64,000 nucleotides of DNA. Source: Mycolicibacterium sp. GF69. Lineage in GTDB: Bacteria; Actinomycetota; Actinomycetes; Mycobacteriales; Mycobacteriaceae. The stretch covers positions 62,001-126,000 of the forward strand of contig NZ_QMEW01000008.1 of the NCBI RefSeq assembly GCF_003284965.1, read 5' to 3'. Shown piece after piece: positions 53,947 through 64,000 of the stretch. The translations under genes and the position numbers were made by a program. The notes under the pieces were generated by a model. It saw only the letters and a list, made by a program, of their open reading frames with translations. It did not search any database and was not told where the DNA came from. Position 1 is the stretch's first letter. Each line of letters starts with the position of its first letter.

Positions 53947-56823
53947 TCAGGGGCCTTCTCGGAGCAGTGAGGCCCGTACCAACGGACGTGGCCCCGAGGA
54001 ACGGAGTAATCCGCTGGCGGGACGAGGACGCACTATTTGCGGCCACCAGAACCATCGGCCCAGCAGCGCCGCGATCGAAGGTGTCAAGAACGCGCGCACT
54101 ACCAGCGTGTCGAACAACAAACCCAAGCCGATCGTCGAACCGACTTGGCCGATAATGCGCAGATCGCTCACCACCATGGACAACATGGTGAATGCAAACA
54201 CCAAGCCGGCGGCCGTCACAACCTTACCGGTACCGCCCATCGCCCGGATGATGCCAGTGTTCAAGCCGGCACCTACCTCCTCTTTCATCCGGGATACGAG
54301 CAGCAAATTGTAGTCGGAACCCACGCCCAAAAGGATGATTATTGACATCGCGAGCACGAGCCAGTGCAGATGAATGCCCAGGATATGCTGCCAAATGAGG
54401 ACCGAAAGACCGAATGCGGCGCCCAAGGACAACGCCACCGTGCCGACGATGACCAGGGCGGCAATAAAGCTCCGCGTAATGATCAGCATGATGATGAAGA
54501 CAAGGCAGAGAGCGGCAACGCCCGCGATCAAAAGGTCATAAGTCGAGCCGTCTCGCATATCTTTGTACGTGGCAGCAGTGCCTGCGACATGTATCTTCGC
54601 ATTCTCCAACGGGCTCACTTTGAGCGCTTCTTCGGCCGCAGTTTTAATCGCGTCCACGCGCGCCAATGACTCCGGCGAACCCGGATCATCCCTATGCGAG
54701 ATTATTAGTCGCATGGCTTTACCGTCCGGCGAAAAGAACAAACCCATTGCTCGCTTGAAGTCTTCATTCTCAAAGACTTCGGGCGGGAGGTAGAAAGAGT
54801 CGTCGTTGTGGGCGGCGTCGAACACTTTGCCTATGGCAGTGGCATTCGCCGATCCCTCTTCCATCTGTTCGAGCATGCCTGACATTGTGCTATGCATGGT
54901 GAGCATCGAAGAGCGCATCTTCGCGATGGTCGCGATCATCTGCGGGAAATCGGCGATCATCTGCGGCATGATCTGATCTACCTTCTCGATGAGTTCGACA
55001 AGAATGGACAGTTGAGCGGTGATTTTATCCGTGCCGTCCATTGTTTCGAATATGGACCTAAGCGATAAGCAAATGGGAATATTGAAGCAATGCGGCTCCC
55101 AATAGAAGTAATTGCGGATCGGCCTGAAGAAGTCATCGAAATCTGCAAGATGATCGCGAACTCCGCCTACGCTATCCTCTAAACCGCGCATTTTGCCAAC
55201 CATACTATGAGTTAACTCGTTAGTTTTCTTCATCAAGGCGTACATCTTTTGCATCTGCGCTTGCATATCAGCCATCGCGTCGGCCTGTTTCAACAAGAGA
55301 TCCATGGTTCTATCCATAAAAGGCAACATCTGAACCATGCCCGCGGACTGCAAGCTGATAATGAAAGGGATGGAAGTGCGTTCAAGAGGCGTCCCCTCCG
55401 GCCGTGTTATGCCCTGCACCCTGGAAACGCCCGGGACGGCGAACACCTTCTTGGCTAATTTGTGCAGGGTCAAAAAGTCTGCTGGGTTGCGCATGTCGTG
55501 ATCGGCCTCGATCCAGACGATGTCCGGCATTACCCGCGACTGGGGAAAATGCCGTTCGGCCGCCGCGAACCCGACATTGGCCGGGATATCCTGCGGCATG
55601 TACACACGATCGTTGTAGCTGGATTCATATGCCGGAAGGGCCAGCAAGCCGACGAGTGCGACTACGCTCGCCGCAACGAGGATTGGCGCGGGCCATCGGA
55701 CGATAGCAGTGCCCAGCCGCCGCCATCGGCGGACCGCGACCATCCTCTTGGGTTCAAACAAACCGAATCGGCTACCCGCAGCAATACTCGCCGGGATGAG
55801 AGTGACAGCAACGGCCACCACAACCATCATCCCCAGCGCGCCTGGGACACCAATGGTTTGGAAGTAGGGAAGCCTTGCAAAGCTGAGACAGAAAATCGCA
55901 GCCGCGATTGTCGTACCGGAGGCCAAGACCACTTTGGCAACGCTGCGGAAGGTGGTATAGAACGCGGTTTCCGGGTCTTCACCAGCCTGACGGGCCTCGT
56001 GATAGCGACCGAAGAAAAAGATTGCGTAATCCGTACCCGCAGCTATACCCAGCGACACCAGCAAGTTGACAGCGAAAATTGAGAGTTCGAAAACCTGGTG
56101 ATCACCGAGAAACGCGACGAAGCCGCGGGCAACCTGTACCTGGACTCCTACCATGATCGCGACGCCGAGCACAGTGACGATCGAGCGGTAGACGAACAGC
56201 AGCATGATCAGGATCACCGCGATGGTGACTATGGTGATCTTGAGGATGGAATCGTCACCGGCGCTGTTCATATCGGTGACTAGCGGCGCCGGACCCGTGA
56301 CGTAAGCCTTTATCCCCGGCGGCGGGGGCGTTCGTTCGACGATGTCGCGAACCGCCTGAACGGACCGATTTGCTTTGGCCTCGCCCTGGTCACCGACCAG
56401 GTTTACTTGGACATACGCAGCTTTGCCGTCGGCGCTTTCTGCGCCGGGGGCTGTCAGCGGATCCCCCCAGAAATCCTGCACGTGATGGACGTGGCCAGTG
56501 TCGGCGCTCAGTTGGCGTACCAACTCGTCGTAGTACGAGTGCGCGTCGAGACCGAGCGGTTGCTCACCTTCCAGGACGATCATCGCGAAGCTGTCGGACT
56601 CCGATTCTTCGAAGACCTCTCCCATGCGCTTCATCGACTGCAACGACGGCGCGTCCTCCGGCACCTGCGACACCGACTGGTCTCTGCCCACCTGTTCGAG
56701 CGAGGGCAGCGCGAAGAAGGTTACAGCGGCGATCGCCACCCAGCCGATGATGATGAACACGGACAGCCGATGGACTGTCCGCGGAATAAATCCCGGGCGG
56801 CTATTCAGTCGGCGGTCGCTCAT
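53947..56823 (-). CDS. mmpL4b: MmpL-family lipid transporter, second of tandem pair (958 aa)
   Basis: RND-superfamily exporter of the inner membrane, MmpL4 type. One N-terminal span is followed by a large periplasmic domain, then spans with [14 protein letters not shown] in TM4 (proton-relay Asp-Tyr). A second periplasmic domain has an extended helical hairpin (about residues 480-660), and then [15 protein letters not shown] in TM10. In GPL loci the mmpS4-mmpL4a-mmpL4b set exports glycopeptidolipid, and gene order here is the same, so this is inferred to export the undecapeptide lipid. ATG 56823 is preferred because GAAGG precedes it; a GTG at 56841 is also in frame. It follows the first mmpL by 96 bp. 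Confidence 0.92.
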   Translation of the reverse strand: MSDRRLNSRPGFIPRTVHRLSVFIIIGWVAIAAVTFFALPSLEQVGRDQSVSQVPEDAPSLQSMKRMGEVFEESESDSFAMIVLEGEQPLGLDAHSYYDELVRQLSADTGHVHHVQDFWGDPLTAPGAESADGKAAYVQVNLVGDQGEAKANRSVQAVRDIVERTPPPPGIKAYVTGPAPLVTDMNSAGDDSILKITIVTIAVILIMLLFVYRSIVTVLGVAIMVGVQVQVARGFVAFLGDHQVFELSIFAVNLLVSLGIAAGTDYAIFFFGRYHEARQAGEDPETAFYTTFRSVAKVVLASGTTIAAAIFCLSFARLPYFQTIGVPGALGMMVVVAVAVTLIPASIAAGSRFGLFEPKRMVAVRRWRRLGTAIVRWPAPILVAASVVALVGLLALPAYESSYNDRVYMPQDIPANVGFAAAERHFPQSRVMPDIVWIEADHDMRNPADFLTLHKLAKKVFAVPGVSRVQGITRPEGTPLERTSIPFIISLQSAGMVQMLPFMDRTMDLLLKQADAMADMQAQMQKMYALMKKTNELTHSMVGKMRGLEDSVGGVRDHLADFDDFFRPIRNYFYWEPHCFNIPICLSLRSIFETMDGTDKITAQLSILVELIEKVDQIMPQMIADFPQMIATIAKMRSSMLTMHSTMSGMLEQMEEGSANATAIGKVFDAAHNDDSFYLPPEVFENEDFKRAMGLFFSPDGKAMRLIISHRDDPGSPESLARVDAIKTAAEEALKVSPLENAKIHVAGTAATYKDMRDGSTYDLLIAGVAALCLVFIIMLIITRSFIAALVIVGTVALSLGAAFGLSVLIWQHILGIHLHWLVLAMSIIILLGVGSDYNLLLVSRMKEEVGAGLNTGIIRAMGGTGKVVTAAGLVFAFTMLSMVVSDLRIIGQVGSTIGLGLLFDTLVVRAFLTPSIAALLGRWFWWPQIVRPRPASGLLRSSGPRPLVRASLLREGP

Positions 56824-56919
56824 AGCGCCTTCAGCGGCCACGAATCCAATTGACCACCCATACTGCTGCGAAGTCGGCCGCTGACACTGTGGCTTTGCAC
56901 GACAAGGTCTCTCACGACG

Positions 56920-59802
56920 TTAACGCTCTGGGTTCAGCAAGAGGGAACGGACCAGCGGACGAGGCCCCGTTGGCCGTAACATCGAGCTGGCGGGCCGTGG
57001 ACGCACTCGTTGCGGCCACCAGAACCACCGCCCTAGCAGGGCAGCGATCGATGGCGTCATGAACGCTCGCACCACCAATGTGTCGAACAACAGACCCAGG
57101 CCGATCGTCGAGCCCAGTTGACCGACGGTTCGCAGGTCACTGACCACCATCGAAAGCATCGTGAAACTGAACACGAGACCAGCGGCCGTCACGACGCGGC
57201 CGGTGCCAGCCATCGCCCGGATGATGCCCGTGTTGATCCCGGCACCAACCTCCTCCTTCATTCGGGACACCAGGAGCAGGTTGTAGTCGGAGCCGACCGC
57301 TAGGAGGCAGATGACAGCCATGACAAGCACAGCCCAGTGGATCTGTATACCGAGGATGTGTTGCCAGACGAGTACCGAGAGCCCGAATGCCGCGCCCAAC
57401 GAAAGCGCCACCGTGCCCACGATGACCAAGGCGGCGAACAAGCTTCGCGTCATGATCAGCATGATCGTGAAGATGAGGCAGAGCGCAGAGATCGCCGCGA
57501 TCAGCAGGTCGTAGGTAGAACCGTCGATAATGTCCTTCACCATCGCTGAACTGCCGGTCAGGGACACCTTGGCATTTTCGAGCGGAGTTCCTTTGAGCGC
57601 TTCCTCGGCCGCGGTATGTATGGGGTCGACGAGCGCCATGGTCTCCGGCGAAGCGGGTTCGCCCCGTTGTGAAATGAGAAGGCGTGCTGCCTTACCGTCC
57701 GGTGACAGGAACACATCCATGACCCGCTTGAAGTCTTCGTTCTGGAAGACCTCTGCGGGAATATAGAAGGAGTCATCGTTCTGTGCCGCATCGAATGCTT
57801 TACCCATTGCGGTGGCGTTGGTGCTGCTCTCATCCATCTGGCCAAGCATTCCGGACATGGTGCTGTGCATCGTCAGCATCATCGTCCGCGTGCTTTCCAT
57901 CGTCTGAATCATCGGCGGGAACTGGGCAATCATCTGCGGCAGTAACACGTCTAGGGCATCGAGATCACCCATGAGATCGTCCATCTGCACGGTAATGCTG
58001 TCGATGCCATCGAGGGCGTCGAATATGGATCGCAACGACCAGCAGATCGGAATATTGAAGCAGTGCGGCTCCCAGTAGAAATAGTTTCGAATCGGCCGAA
58101 AGAAATCGTCGAAATTCGATATTTGGTCCCGCAACTCGTACGTGGTTTCCTCGAGCTCGTGCGTTTTTTCGACCATGCTGTGAGTTGTCGCCGCGAGTTC
58201 TTGCATCAAGCCATACATGCGGTTCATGAGCGCTATCGTTTTGGTCATGTCCTCGGCTTGAACCAGCATGTCGTCCATGCGCGCTCGTTGGAACGGCAGC
58301 ATCTGCATTTGACTGGCTTGCCCCATGCTAATCATGTATGGAATCGAAGTGTGCTGGAGCGGAGTTCCCGCCGGCCGTGTCGGGCCTTGTACCAAAGCGA
58401 CGCCCGGAACAGATAGGACGCCTTTCTCCAACTTATTCAGGATCAGGAAATCCGTCGGGTTCCGCATATCGTGATCGGACTCGACCAGTAAGACATCGGG
58501 AGCGGCCATTTGCGACGCGGGAAAATGTCGCTGTGCGGCCTGCAATCCGAGAGCCGCAGGAATATCTTGGGGGAGCGACTCCTGATCGTTGTAGCTGGGT
58601 TGATACCCCGGAAGTGCCAACAAGCCGATCATCGCGACCGCGCACGAGGCGGCAAGAATGGGTGCCGGCCACCGAACGATCGCCGTGCCCACTCGTCGCC
58701 AGTGAGCAACCTTGATCTTGCGTCTGGGTTCGAACCATTTGAAGCGCCCGCCGAGCGCGATGATGGCCGGAACAAGAGTGAGGGCAACGACGACTGCAGT
58801 GACCACGCCGATCGCGGAAGGAATGCCAAGGACTTTGAACGAAGGCAGTCGGGTGAAAGTCAGGCACAGAAGTGCGCCAGCAATGGTCAGACCGGAGCCC
58901 AGGACCACCTTGGCGGTACCGCCAAACGTAGAGTAAAAGGCAGTCTCCTGGTCCTCGCCTGCCTCGAGCGCCTCATGATAACGGCCGAAGAAGAAGATTC
59001 CGTAATCGGTACCGGCCGCGATCAACAACGCCACCAGAAGGTTGACGACGAATGTCGACAGCCCAAAAGCCCCGATATCTCCGAGGAACGCTACGAAGCC
59101 TCTTGCCACCTGCAGCTGGATGCCGACTGTGAGCATCAGGATTATCACGGTGGCAATAGAACGGAAGAAGATGAGCAGCATAACCAAGATCACGGCCAGG
59201 CTGACCACCGTGATCAAGGTGACGGTTTCGTTGCCGGACTCGCCCATCTCCGCAACGAACGGTGCAGGTCCTGTGAGGTAAGCCTTGACCCCCGGCGGCG
59301 GCGGTGTGCGGTCGACGATATCCCGGACGGCTTCGACGGATTCGTTTGCCAGCGCTTGACCAACGCTACCGTTCAGGGTCAATTGAACATACGCAGCCTT
59401 ACCATCGGCACTTTCTGCGGCAGCAGCCGTGAGCGGATCTCCCCAGAAATCCCGTATGAACTTGACATGTTCTGTGTCGGCCTCCAGGCGCCGAATCAAT
59501 TCGGCGTAGAACGCGTGGGCATCGTCACCGAGCCGGTCCTGACCTTCCAGGACGATCATCGCCAAAGCGTCCGAAGTAGATTCCCCGAAAATCGCGCCCA
59601 TACGCTCTTGGGCCTGAATGGACGGTGCATCAACGGGAGTCTGGGATACGGCCCGCTCTCTCTCGACCTGTTCCAGTTGGGGGACAGCGGTATTGAGCAC
59701 CACTGCGATTACCACCCACCCGAGGATTATCGGCAATGCCAATCTTCGGATCCACCGCGCGATAAAGGGTGTTCTTCCATGCACCTGCTGGGTGGTGCTC
59801 AT
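56920..59802 (-). CDS. mmpL4a: MmpL-family lipid transporter, first of tandem pair (960 aa)
   Basis: Inner-membrane RND transporter paralogous to the next gene and similar along its whole length. Key residues are [14 protein letters not shown] (TM4) and [15 protein letters not shown] (TM10), with [16 protein letters not shown] near the C-terminus. The long coiled segment between the two membrane halves (about residues 480-660, with [20 protein letters not shown]) is typical of MmpL4/MmpL5. Its ATG overlaps the mmpS stop by ATGA, so the two are translationally coupled. Paired MmpL4a and MmpL4b are both required for GPL export in M. smegmatis and M. abscessus, which suggests the same here. Confidence 0.93.
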   Translation of the reverse strand: MSTTQQVHGRTPFIARWIRRLALPIILGWVVIAVVLNTAVPQLEQVERERAVSQTPVDAPSIQAQERMGAIFGESTSDALAMIVLEGQDRLGDDAHAFYAELIRRLEADTEHVKFIRDFWGDPLTAAAAESADGKAAYVQLTLNGSVGQALANESVEAVRDIVDRTPPPPGVKAYLTGPAPFVAEMGESGNETVTLITVVSLAVILVMLLIFFRSIATVIILMLTVGIQLQVARGFVAFLGDIGAFGLSTFVVNLLVALLIAAGTDYGIFFFGRYHEALEAGEDQETAFYSTFGGTAKVVLGSGLTIAGALLCLTFTRLPSFKVLGIPSAIGVVTAVVVALTLVPAIIALGGRFKWFEPRRKIKVAHWRRVGTAIVRWPAPILAASCAVAMIGLLALPGYQPSYNDQESLPQDIPAALGLQAAQRHFPASQMAAPDVLLVESDHDMRNPTDFLILNKLEKGVLSVPGVALVQGPTRPAGTPLQHTSIPYMISMGQASQMQMLPFQRARMDDMLVQAEDMTKTIALMNRMYGLMQELAATTHSMVEKTHELEETTYELRDQISNFDDFFRPIRNYFYWEPHCFNIPICWSLRSIFDALDGIDSITVQMDDLMGDLDALDVLLPQMIAQFPPMIQTMESTRTMMLTMHSTMSGMLGQMDESSTNATAMGKAFDAAQNDDSFYIPAEVFQNEDFKRVMDVFLSPDGKAARLLISQRGEPASPETMALVDPIHTAAEEALKGTPLENAKVSLTGSSAMVKDIIDGSTYDLLIAAISALCLIFTIMLIMTRSLFAALVIVGTVALSLGAAFGLSVLVWQHILGIQIHWAVLVMAVICLLAVGSDYNLLLVSRMKEEVGAGINTGIIRAMAGTGRVVTAAGLVFSFTMLSMVVSDLRTVGQLGSTIGLGLLFDTLVVRAFMTPSIAALLGRWFWWPQRVRPRPASSMLRPTGPRPLVRSLLLNPER

Positions 59803-60344
59803 GCTGCCTTCAGGATGCAGGACGTGAACGCGCTTACGCCTTGGCGGATCTTCTCCGCCTTTACTTCGCCGTCAACGATGATGCGGCAGCCGATACTGTC
59901 GCTATTGCTCGCCTGCGCCATGAGATTTCCAATGCCCGCCGCTTCAGTGATCTCGAATTTGGACGACCACGGCAGGCTGGCTCCCTTAACAAATTGCGGT
60001 TCCGCATCCACATCGAAGTAGCTGATGTCGGCAACTGTTCCCGGTGGGCCGAACACCTCGTAAATCAGATACTTCGGATCGAAGTTCTGTTTGTCCACAA
60101 CCTCGGTGTCGGTATCGGCATACGAGGGCCGCTCATTGGACCCGAACATGCCGTGTAGCCGCGACACGGTAAACCCCCCAGCAACCATCACGGCTATTAC
60201 GAGTAGCGGAATCCAGAGCCGCTTCAGAATCCTGAAAATCGACGTTCGCCTCCATCCGTTCTCAACCCTGGCGTCGCGGCAGCCGCTCGAACGTAGCAAC
60301 AGTGCACTGGCCTCGGCCGGCTGGTTGCACCGAGAGAGCGGCAT
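59799..60344 (-). CDS. mmpS4: MmpS-family accessory protein (181 aa as read)
   Basis: Membrane-anchored periplasmic partner of MmpL transporters. A single span ([17 protein letters not shown], about residues 44-60) is followed by the MmpS domain with [30 protein letters not shown] and [18 protein letters not shown]. MmpS proteins are usually about 140-150 aa, so the 35 or so residues before the membrane span are longer than normal. The ATG at 60344 is the only in-frame ATG, and a TTG at 60299 is an alternative; neither has a clear ribosome binding site. It is the first gene of the mmpS-mmpL-mmpL operon. Confidence 0.9.
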   Translation of the reverse strand: MPLSRCNQPAEASALLLRSSGCRDARVENGWRRTSIFRILKRLWIPLLVIAVMVAGGFTVSRLHGMFGSNERPSYADTDTEVVDKQNFDPKYLIYEVFGPPGTVADISYFDVDAEPQFVKGASLPWSSKFEITEAAGIGNLMAQASNSDSIGCRIIVDGEVKAEKIRQGVSAFTSCILKAA

Positions 60345-60736
60345 GCATCCAAGACGAGTCCAATCGCGGTCACCGCAAACGCGCGGCGCCTCGGGGAGCG
60401 CAACCCGATGCTGACGAGTAAACCACGGCGTCGATGTTCGCAGCGATCCGTTCTTAACGTGATACGGGATCGTAATGCAAGACTCGCGCGTGTCGTCACC
60501 GGGTTGGAGATGCGGTCAAAGCCCCGGATCGCAGCTTCGCACGGGGCGTTGCCGAAGCATACGCCAGGGCTCTGAGGTGCACATTCGGTCCAGCTGGCCA
60601 CACCAGTCCTTTCCGTCATCAAAGACCCTAGGATCGTCACCCATACAACAGATGCAATCGTCCCGCGAACCTAATCAGTTACCGTGACTGCGCCGCAAGT
60701 ACAGCAGATCGCGCCAGACCGCACCAATGCACTGCA

Positions 60737-60755
60737 GATATCCTCCGCGGATATC
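60737..60755. repeat. inverted repeat GATATCC/GGATATC
   Basis: Perfect 7-bp arms with a 5-base spacer (TCCGC). The two half-sites are about one helical turn apart, the geometry of a dimeric regulator's operator. Confidence 0.45.
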
Positions 60756-60787
60756 GAAGCGGGCGAAGTCCGCGTAAGACATTTGAG

Positions 60788-60805
60788 GGCGGTATGCCTA
60801 CCGCC
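60788..60805. repeat. inverted repeat GGCGGTA/TACCGCC
   Basis: Perfect 7-bp arms around TGCC, able to form a very stable hairpin. It lies 33 bp after the GATATCC repeat. Confidence 0.45.
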
Positions 60806-60970
60806 GCAGGAGGCGTGGAACACTCAGCGGGATTCGTGGAAGGCGTAGCCAGCAATCATCTGGATGCACCGTCGGCTCAGTCTCCGTCGGCCAGGAGCTT
60901 GTTGGCATCTCCCGACATGAGGCGGTTCGCATCGGACGCTTCGGCGTCGTCCCGCTAGCGGTGATGCGAC

Positions 60971-60992
60971 TTGGGGGGGATAACCCCCCCAA
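60971..60992. repeat. inverted repeat TTGGGGGGG/CCCCCCCAA upstream of kinase promoter
   Basis: Perfect 9-bp arms with an ATAA loop, centred about 65 bp upstream of the proposed kinase start at 61047. That is a usual position for an activator or autoregulatory site. Confidence 0.5.
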
Positions 60993-61013
60993 CTTCGTGC
61001 GGTAAACGGCATG

Positions 61014-61047
61014 TTGTCGGGACCGCAGCGTCCGTACTTTCGAGGTA
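61014..61047 (+). promoter_or_regulatory. putative leaderless promoter of kinase-regulator operon
   Basis: TTGTCG (61014-61019) and TACTTT (61035-61040, fits TANNNT) are 15 bases apart, and TACTTT is six bases before the ATG at 61047. This arrangement supports a leaderless start at 61047 over the upstream ATG at 61011. Confidence 0.4.
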
Positions 61048-62348
61048 TGGTCGCAGTCACGAGTCGAGACGTTGAGTCGGTCATGGCTGACGCCACCACG
61101 CCGGCCATTCGCCGCATCGGCGTCCTACCCAGCGCGTCGATGTTTGTCGGCGCCGTCACTGCGGCGGTCTGGCTGTGGCTCTACGTGATGATCGTGATCG
61201 TTGGGATTTGGCTGGTCCCGTCGGTGGTCGGGTTCGCGGCCGCCCTACTGATGTTCGTTTACCTGACGCGTGGCGCAGAATGGCTTGAGCGTCGGCGTAG
61301 CGAAGTCGTCTTCGGGATGAATATCCCGGTCCCACCGCGGAAGATGTCTCATGACACCGGCTTCCAAGGGTGGTTCAACCAGATCTGGATGGACATCAGC
61401 AGCACCCGTTTCTGGAAGGGCTGCGCCCACCATTCGCTCCGACTGGTCTACGACCTTCTGGCCGTCGGTCTGGCGTTGTTCCTGCTGGCCTTCGCGTTTC
61501 TGGCGCCCGCCGCCGCGATCGCGGTGAGCCGCAGCGACGGGTCCGGCCTGTCGTTCATTCCGCCGGCACTGGCCTGGCCGCTGGCCGTCGTCGCGTTGCT
61601 GACTTCGGCAGCGATCGTGGTGTTCGCACCGATAATCGACGCGAAGATCGACTTTTGGCTGCTATCCCCGTCGCCGGAGGCGATGTTTCGACATGAGCTG
61701 AATGCGCTGGCCGACGCGAGGATGGGCGCGGTGTCATCGGCGCAATCCGAGCGCAACCGCATCGAACGCGATCTGCACGACAGTGTCCAGTCCCGCCTCG
61801 TCTCGCTGGCAATGACCATCGGTCTTGCCCAGACGAAATTCGATACTGACCCAGCTGCCGCGAAGGCTCTGATCACCGAGGCACATTCCGACGCGAAAAC
61901 CGCTTTGGTTGAGCTGCGGAACGTGGTGCGGGGCATCGCGCCGTCGATTCTCTCCGACCGCGGCCTGGACGCTGCGCTCTCATCGGTCGTGCAACGAGCC
62001 CAAAACACCGGGATTTCCACGACGTTGAACATCGACCTGCCCCGGCGCATCCCTGCCGAGACGGAATCCGTCGCATACTTCGTGGTCGCCGAGGCATTGA
62101 CCAACGTGGCCAAACACGCACGCGCGAAGCGTGCCGTTGTGACGGTGCGACTGGACCAACCGCAAAACACCCTTCACGTCTCGGTGTTCGACGACGGCCG
62201 AGGGGGCGCGTTGATCACCGACAGCACGAATGCCACCGGCCTACGTGGCCTGGCCGACCGGGTGCGCGCCGCCCGCGGCACGTTCGCGGTGTCCAGTCCG
62301 GCGGGCGGGCCCACCACTATTACGGCGGTGCTGCCATGCGCATTGTGA
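61047..62348 (+). CDS. membrane sensor histidine kinase, HisKA_3 type (433 aa)
   Basis: Sensor kinase of a NarL-type two-component system. The N-terminal half has four likely membrane spans with a connecting cytoplasmic/periplasmic sensor region, as in actinobacterial putative-sensor kinases. The dimerisation helix carries ERDLHDSVQSRL with the phosphorylated His. The ATPase domain has EALTNVAKHA (N box) and DDGRGG (G box). The signal is unknown. It overlaps the regulator gene by 13 bp. Alternative starts are ATG 61011 and ATG 61083; 61047 fits the promoter best. It is divergent from the mmpS-mmpL operon, a possible target by inference. Confidence 0.9.
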   Translation: MVAVTSRDVESVMADATTPAIRRIGVLPSASMFVGAVTAAVWLWLYVMIVIVGIWLVPSVVGFAAALLMFVYLTRGAEWLERRRSEVVFGMNIPVPPRKMSHDTGFQGWFNQIWMDISSTRFWKGCAHHSLRLVYDLLAVGLALFLLAFAFLAPAAAIAVSRSDGSGLSFIPPALAWPLAVVALLTSAAIVVFAPIIDAKIDFWLLSPSPEAMFRHELNALADARMGAVSSAQSERNRIERDLHDSVQSRLVSLAMTIGLAQTKFDTDPAAAKALITEAHSDAKTALVELRNVVRGIAPSILSDRGLDAALSSVVQRAQNTGISTTLNIDLPRRIPAETESVAYFVVAEALTNVAKHARAKRAVVTVRLDQPQNTLHVSVFDDGRGGALITDSTNATGLRGLADRVRAARGTFAVSSPAGGPTTITAVLPCAL

Positions 62349-62980
62349 TCGCCGAGGACTCGGCCCTGCTGCGGGCAGGCGTGGAACGCATCCTCACCGA
62401 CGCCGGTCACGAGGTGGTCGCGGGGGTGCCGGACACCTCGAACCTGCTTGCCCTCGTCGACGAAACCAAACCCGACCTCGTCATAGTCGACGTGCGGATG
62501 CCTCCGACGTTCACCGACGAGGGAATCCGTGCCGCCGCCCTGCTACGGAGCGAGAATCCCGAGTCACCGGTACTGGTGTTGTCGCACTACGTCGAAGAGC
62601 GCTACGCCTCCGACCTGATCGCGGCGGACACCCGCGGCTTCGGTTACCTCCTCAAGGACCGCGTCGCCGACGTACCGGCGTTCTTGGACGCCGTCGCAGT
62701 CGTCGGTGGCGGTGGCACTGTGCTCGACCCGGAGGTCGTGTCACAGATTCTCGCGCGATCGCACCGCCGCAGCTCACTGGAGCAGCTCACCCCCCGCGAA
62801 GGCGATGTACTCCAGCTGATGGCCGAAGGAAAAACCAATTCGGCAATCGCCGCGACGCTGCACATGTCGACCGGCTCCGCCGAAAAGCACGTCGCATCCA
62901 TCTTCACCAAATTGGGGCTGGCGCCCGATGACACCGAAAACCGCCGTGTCCTCGCCGTTCTGCGCTACCTCGAGTCGTAA
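62336..62980 (+). CDS. NarL/FixJ-family response regulator (214 aa)
   Basis: Cognate DNA-binding regulator of the upstream kinase. The receiver domain has acidic residues Glu7/Asp8, phospho-acceptor Asp52 (VIVDVRMP), Ser83 and Lys107 (YLLKDR). The C-terminal LuxR-type helix-turn-helix is LTPREGDVLQLMAEGKTNSA with the recognition part STGSAEKHVASIFTKLGL. It probably binds inverted repeats as a dimer; the three palindromes upstream of the kinase are candidates. Confidence 0.95.
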   Translation: MRIVIAEDSALLRAGVERILTDAGHEVVAGVPDTSNLLALVDETKPDLVIVDVRMPPTFTDEGIRAAALLRSENPESPVLVLSHYVEERYASDLIAADTRGFGYLLKDRVADVPAFLDAVAVVGGGGTVLDPEVVSQILARSHRRSSLEQLTPREGDVLQLMAEGKTNSAIAATLHMSTGSAEKHVASIFTKLGLAPDDTENRRVLAVLRYLES

Positions 62981-63002
62981 TGAGAAAGAAGGGACACAAC
63001 TC

Positions 63003-63488
63003 ATGACTACAAACTTCCGCCTCGCACAAAGAAACAGCAACGACCTCCGGGTGATCCAGCGCACGCTGGCGCTCATCGAGGTTGAGAACGGATGGACCCA
63101 AGGCACCTACTGCCGCGATGCCGAGGGCCGGGAGGTCCATCCCGCCGCCGACGCCCCGGGTGAATGGGTTCGGGTCCGCACCCAGCACGTCGGCGCAGGC
63201 GGCTACGTGGCTAGCACCGAATCGGGCGCAACGCCGTGCAGCTACTGCCTCGGCGGCGCCCTGCGCGCAGCGGCAGGCTACTGGAAAGCCGAAAACCCGT
63301 ACACCGCACTTGACCAGGTCGAGCGATTGGAGAGCCTCATACTACGGCTGGCCAACTCCGTCGCTGCGTCAAGTTGGCAGACCCTGCAAGCCTTCAACGA
63401 CGATCCGCACACCACGAGGGCCGACGCCATCCTGGTACTCAAGCGCACCGCCGCCCACCTCGATGCGCAAGATCAGCTGGAGTTGTGA
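63003..63488 (+). CDS. small hypothetical protein, possibly DUF6197 type (161 aa)
   Basis: The start ATG 63003 is set by GAAGGG nine bases upstream, 22 bp after the regulator stop. The soluble-looking protein has VIQRTLALIEVENGWTQGTY near the N-terminus, then CRDAEGRE, a Cys pair (CSYCLGGALRAAAG) in the middle, and a C-terminal helical part rich in Asp and Thr. Many actinobacterial proteins of unknown function share the LIE-GWxxG and CxxGA pattern, and I place it there tentatively. It is co-transcribed with the two-component system and overlaps the next gene by GTGA. Function unknown. Confidence 0.75.
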   Translation: MTTNFRLAQRNSNDLRVIQRTLALIEVENGWTQGTYCRDAEGREVHPAADAPGEWVRVRTQHVGAGGYVASTESGATPCSYCLGGALRAAAGYWKAENPYTALDQVERLESLILRLANSVAASSWQTLQAFNDDPHTTRADAILVLKRTAAHLDAQDQLEL

Positions 63489-64000
63489 GCGAAACTGGCA
63501 TCAATCCCGAGCCGGTGCCCCATGTGCCGGTGGCGGAGAGGCCGCCTCCCCCCGGGCTGGCCTCTCCGTCACCTGTTATCAGGCCCACCACGCGCACCGC
63601 GACCCGGTTCGTCATCGTGGTTGTCGCAGCCTTGGTGGCACTCGGCGCGGTCGGAGGTCTTGGCACTACTTCATACGTGCTCGCGACCAGTCGGGTTGTC
63701 ACCGACACGCAGGAGCTTCCGGCTGGGATGCGGTCGCTGTCCATCGATACCGGCGGCATCCCGGTGCCCGTCGGCATCAGCGCAGACGCTGACGCTAAGC
63801 AGCCGCGCGTCGAGCTCCGCATGGTCACGCGGACCGACGACACGCGACTTTCGATTGCCAGCGAGAACACCGGGAGCCGGGTGACGCTTGGCACCGGCGG
63901 TTCCGCCTTCCGCTGGCTAGTCGGCACGGGACTGAACGTCGTCCTCCCACCGGACGTCGCACGGAAATTGAGCGTCACCGTGAACCACCGGACCGGCTCG
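63485..64000 (+). CDS. membrane-anchored protein, DUF4097-like extracellular domain, 3' end cut off by window
   Basis: The frame starts at GTG 63485, overlapping the preceding stop by four bases, and is still open at 64000 (172 codons visible). A Pro-rich N-terminal tail (about 30 residues) leads to one membrane span (RFVIVVVAALVALGAVGGLG). The part after it has the alternating hydrophobic pattern of a beta-helix (MRSLSIDTGGIPV, VTLGTGG, LNVVLPPDVARKLSV), as in DUF4097-type surface proteins that are often linked to envelope-stress two-component systems. The family call is tentative because the protein is incomplete. Confidence 0.6.
   Translation, partial: MSETGINPEPVPHVPVAERPPPPGLASPSPVIRPTTRTATRFVIVVVAALVALGAVGGLGTTSYVLATSRVVTDTQELPAGMRSLSIDTGGIPVPVGISADADAKQPRVELRMVTRTDDTRLSIASENTGSRVTLGTGGSAFRWLVGTGLNVVLPPDVARKLSVTVNHRTGS

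Larger units (their letters stand above)
60345..61046. other. divergent regulatory region between mmpS and two-component system
   Basis: About 700 bp with no supported gene, lying between the minus-strand export operon and the plus-strand kinase gene. It contains three perfect inverted repeats (60737-60755, 60788-60805, 60971-60992) and a likely leaderless promoter for the kinase. Regulation of both operons from here is plausible. Confidence 0.6.

Noticed and set aside
58510..60021. 503-codon plus-strand open frame
   Set aside because: Antisense to the first mmpL and mmpS genes, low-complexity hydrophilic residues, no start signal.
60224..60640. 138-codon minus-strand frame upstream of mmpS
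   Set aside because: Overlaps the mmpS start out of frame, Arg/Cys-rich shadow composition, no domain.

Overview
The window looks like chromosome of a rapidly growing, GC-rich Mycobacterium (Mycolicibacterium-type). The evidence is an MmpS/MmpL export set, two GAP-family membrane proteins, a mycobacterial HtpG, an Rv2952-type methyltransferase and TANNNT leaderless promoters. No rRNA, tRNA, CRISPR array or insertion sequence was seen.

The centre is a minus-strand lipopeptide locus laid out like a glycopeptidolipid (GPL) locus. Reading along the minus strand from about 60.3 kb to 6.5 kb it holds mmpS, mmpL, mmpL, an 850-bp spacer, mbtH, two giant non-ribosomal peptide synthetases (6513 and 7053 aa) joined by an ATGA overlap, a Methyltransf_24-type methyltransferase, a GT1 glycosyltransferase, a TylF/MycF-type methyltransferase, an FkbM methyltransferase and an Rv2952/Fmt-type methyltransferase. 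The synthetases together carry 11 modules: a starter C domain, 11 A and T domains, four N-methyltransferase insertions (modules 2, 5, 8 and 10), no epimerisation domain and a terminal thioesterase. Canonical GPL synthetases (Mps1/Mps2) make an acyl-tetrapeptide with D residues and an alaninol end, so this locus has GPL-style tailoring and export around a different and much longer core. The inferred product is an acylated, four-fold N-methylated undecapeptide that is glycosylated, O-methylated and exported by MmpS/MmpL. Threonine-like specificity codes at positions 6 and 11 give candidate sites for sugar attachment or ring closure.

The left end (1-6.45 kb) has two convergent, paralogous acyltransferase-like genes with an (S/P)HCLxDG motif, two tandem GAP/Sap-family membrane proteins with nearly identical leaderless promoters, and htpG on the plus strand. 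Genes of the GAP and acyltransferase type often accompany mycobacterial surface-lipid loci. The HtpG chaperone sits between them and the tailoring genes.

The right end (61.0-64 kb) is a plus-strand two-component system (membrane histidine kinase and NarL-type regulator) followed by a small conserved-type protein and a truncated membrane-anchored protein. It is divergent from mmpS, and the shared roughly 700-bp region contains three perfect inverted repeats. That makes the two-component system a plausible, unproven, regulator of the export and synthesis operon. No acyl-AMP ligase, polyketide synthase or sugar-nucleotide gene lies in the window, so the lipid and sugar donors must be made elsewhere.
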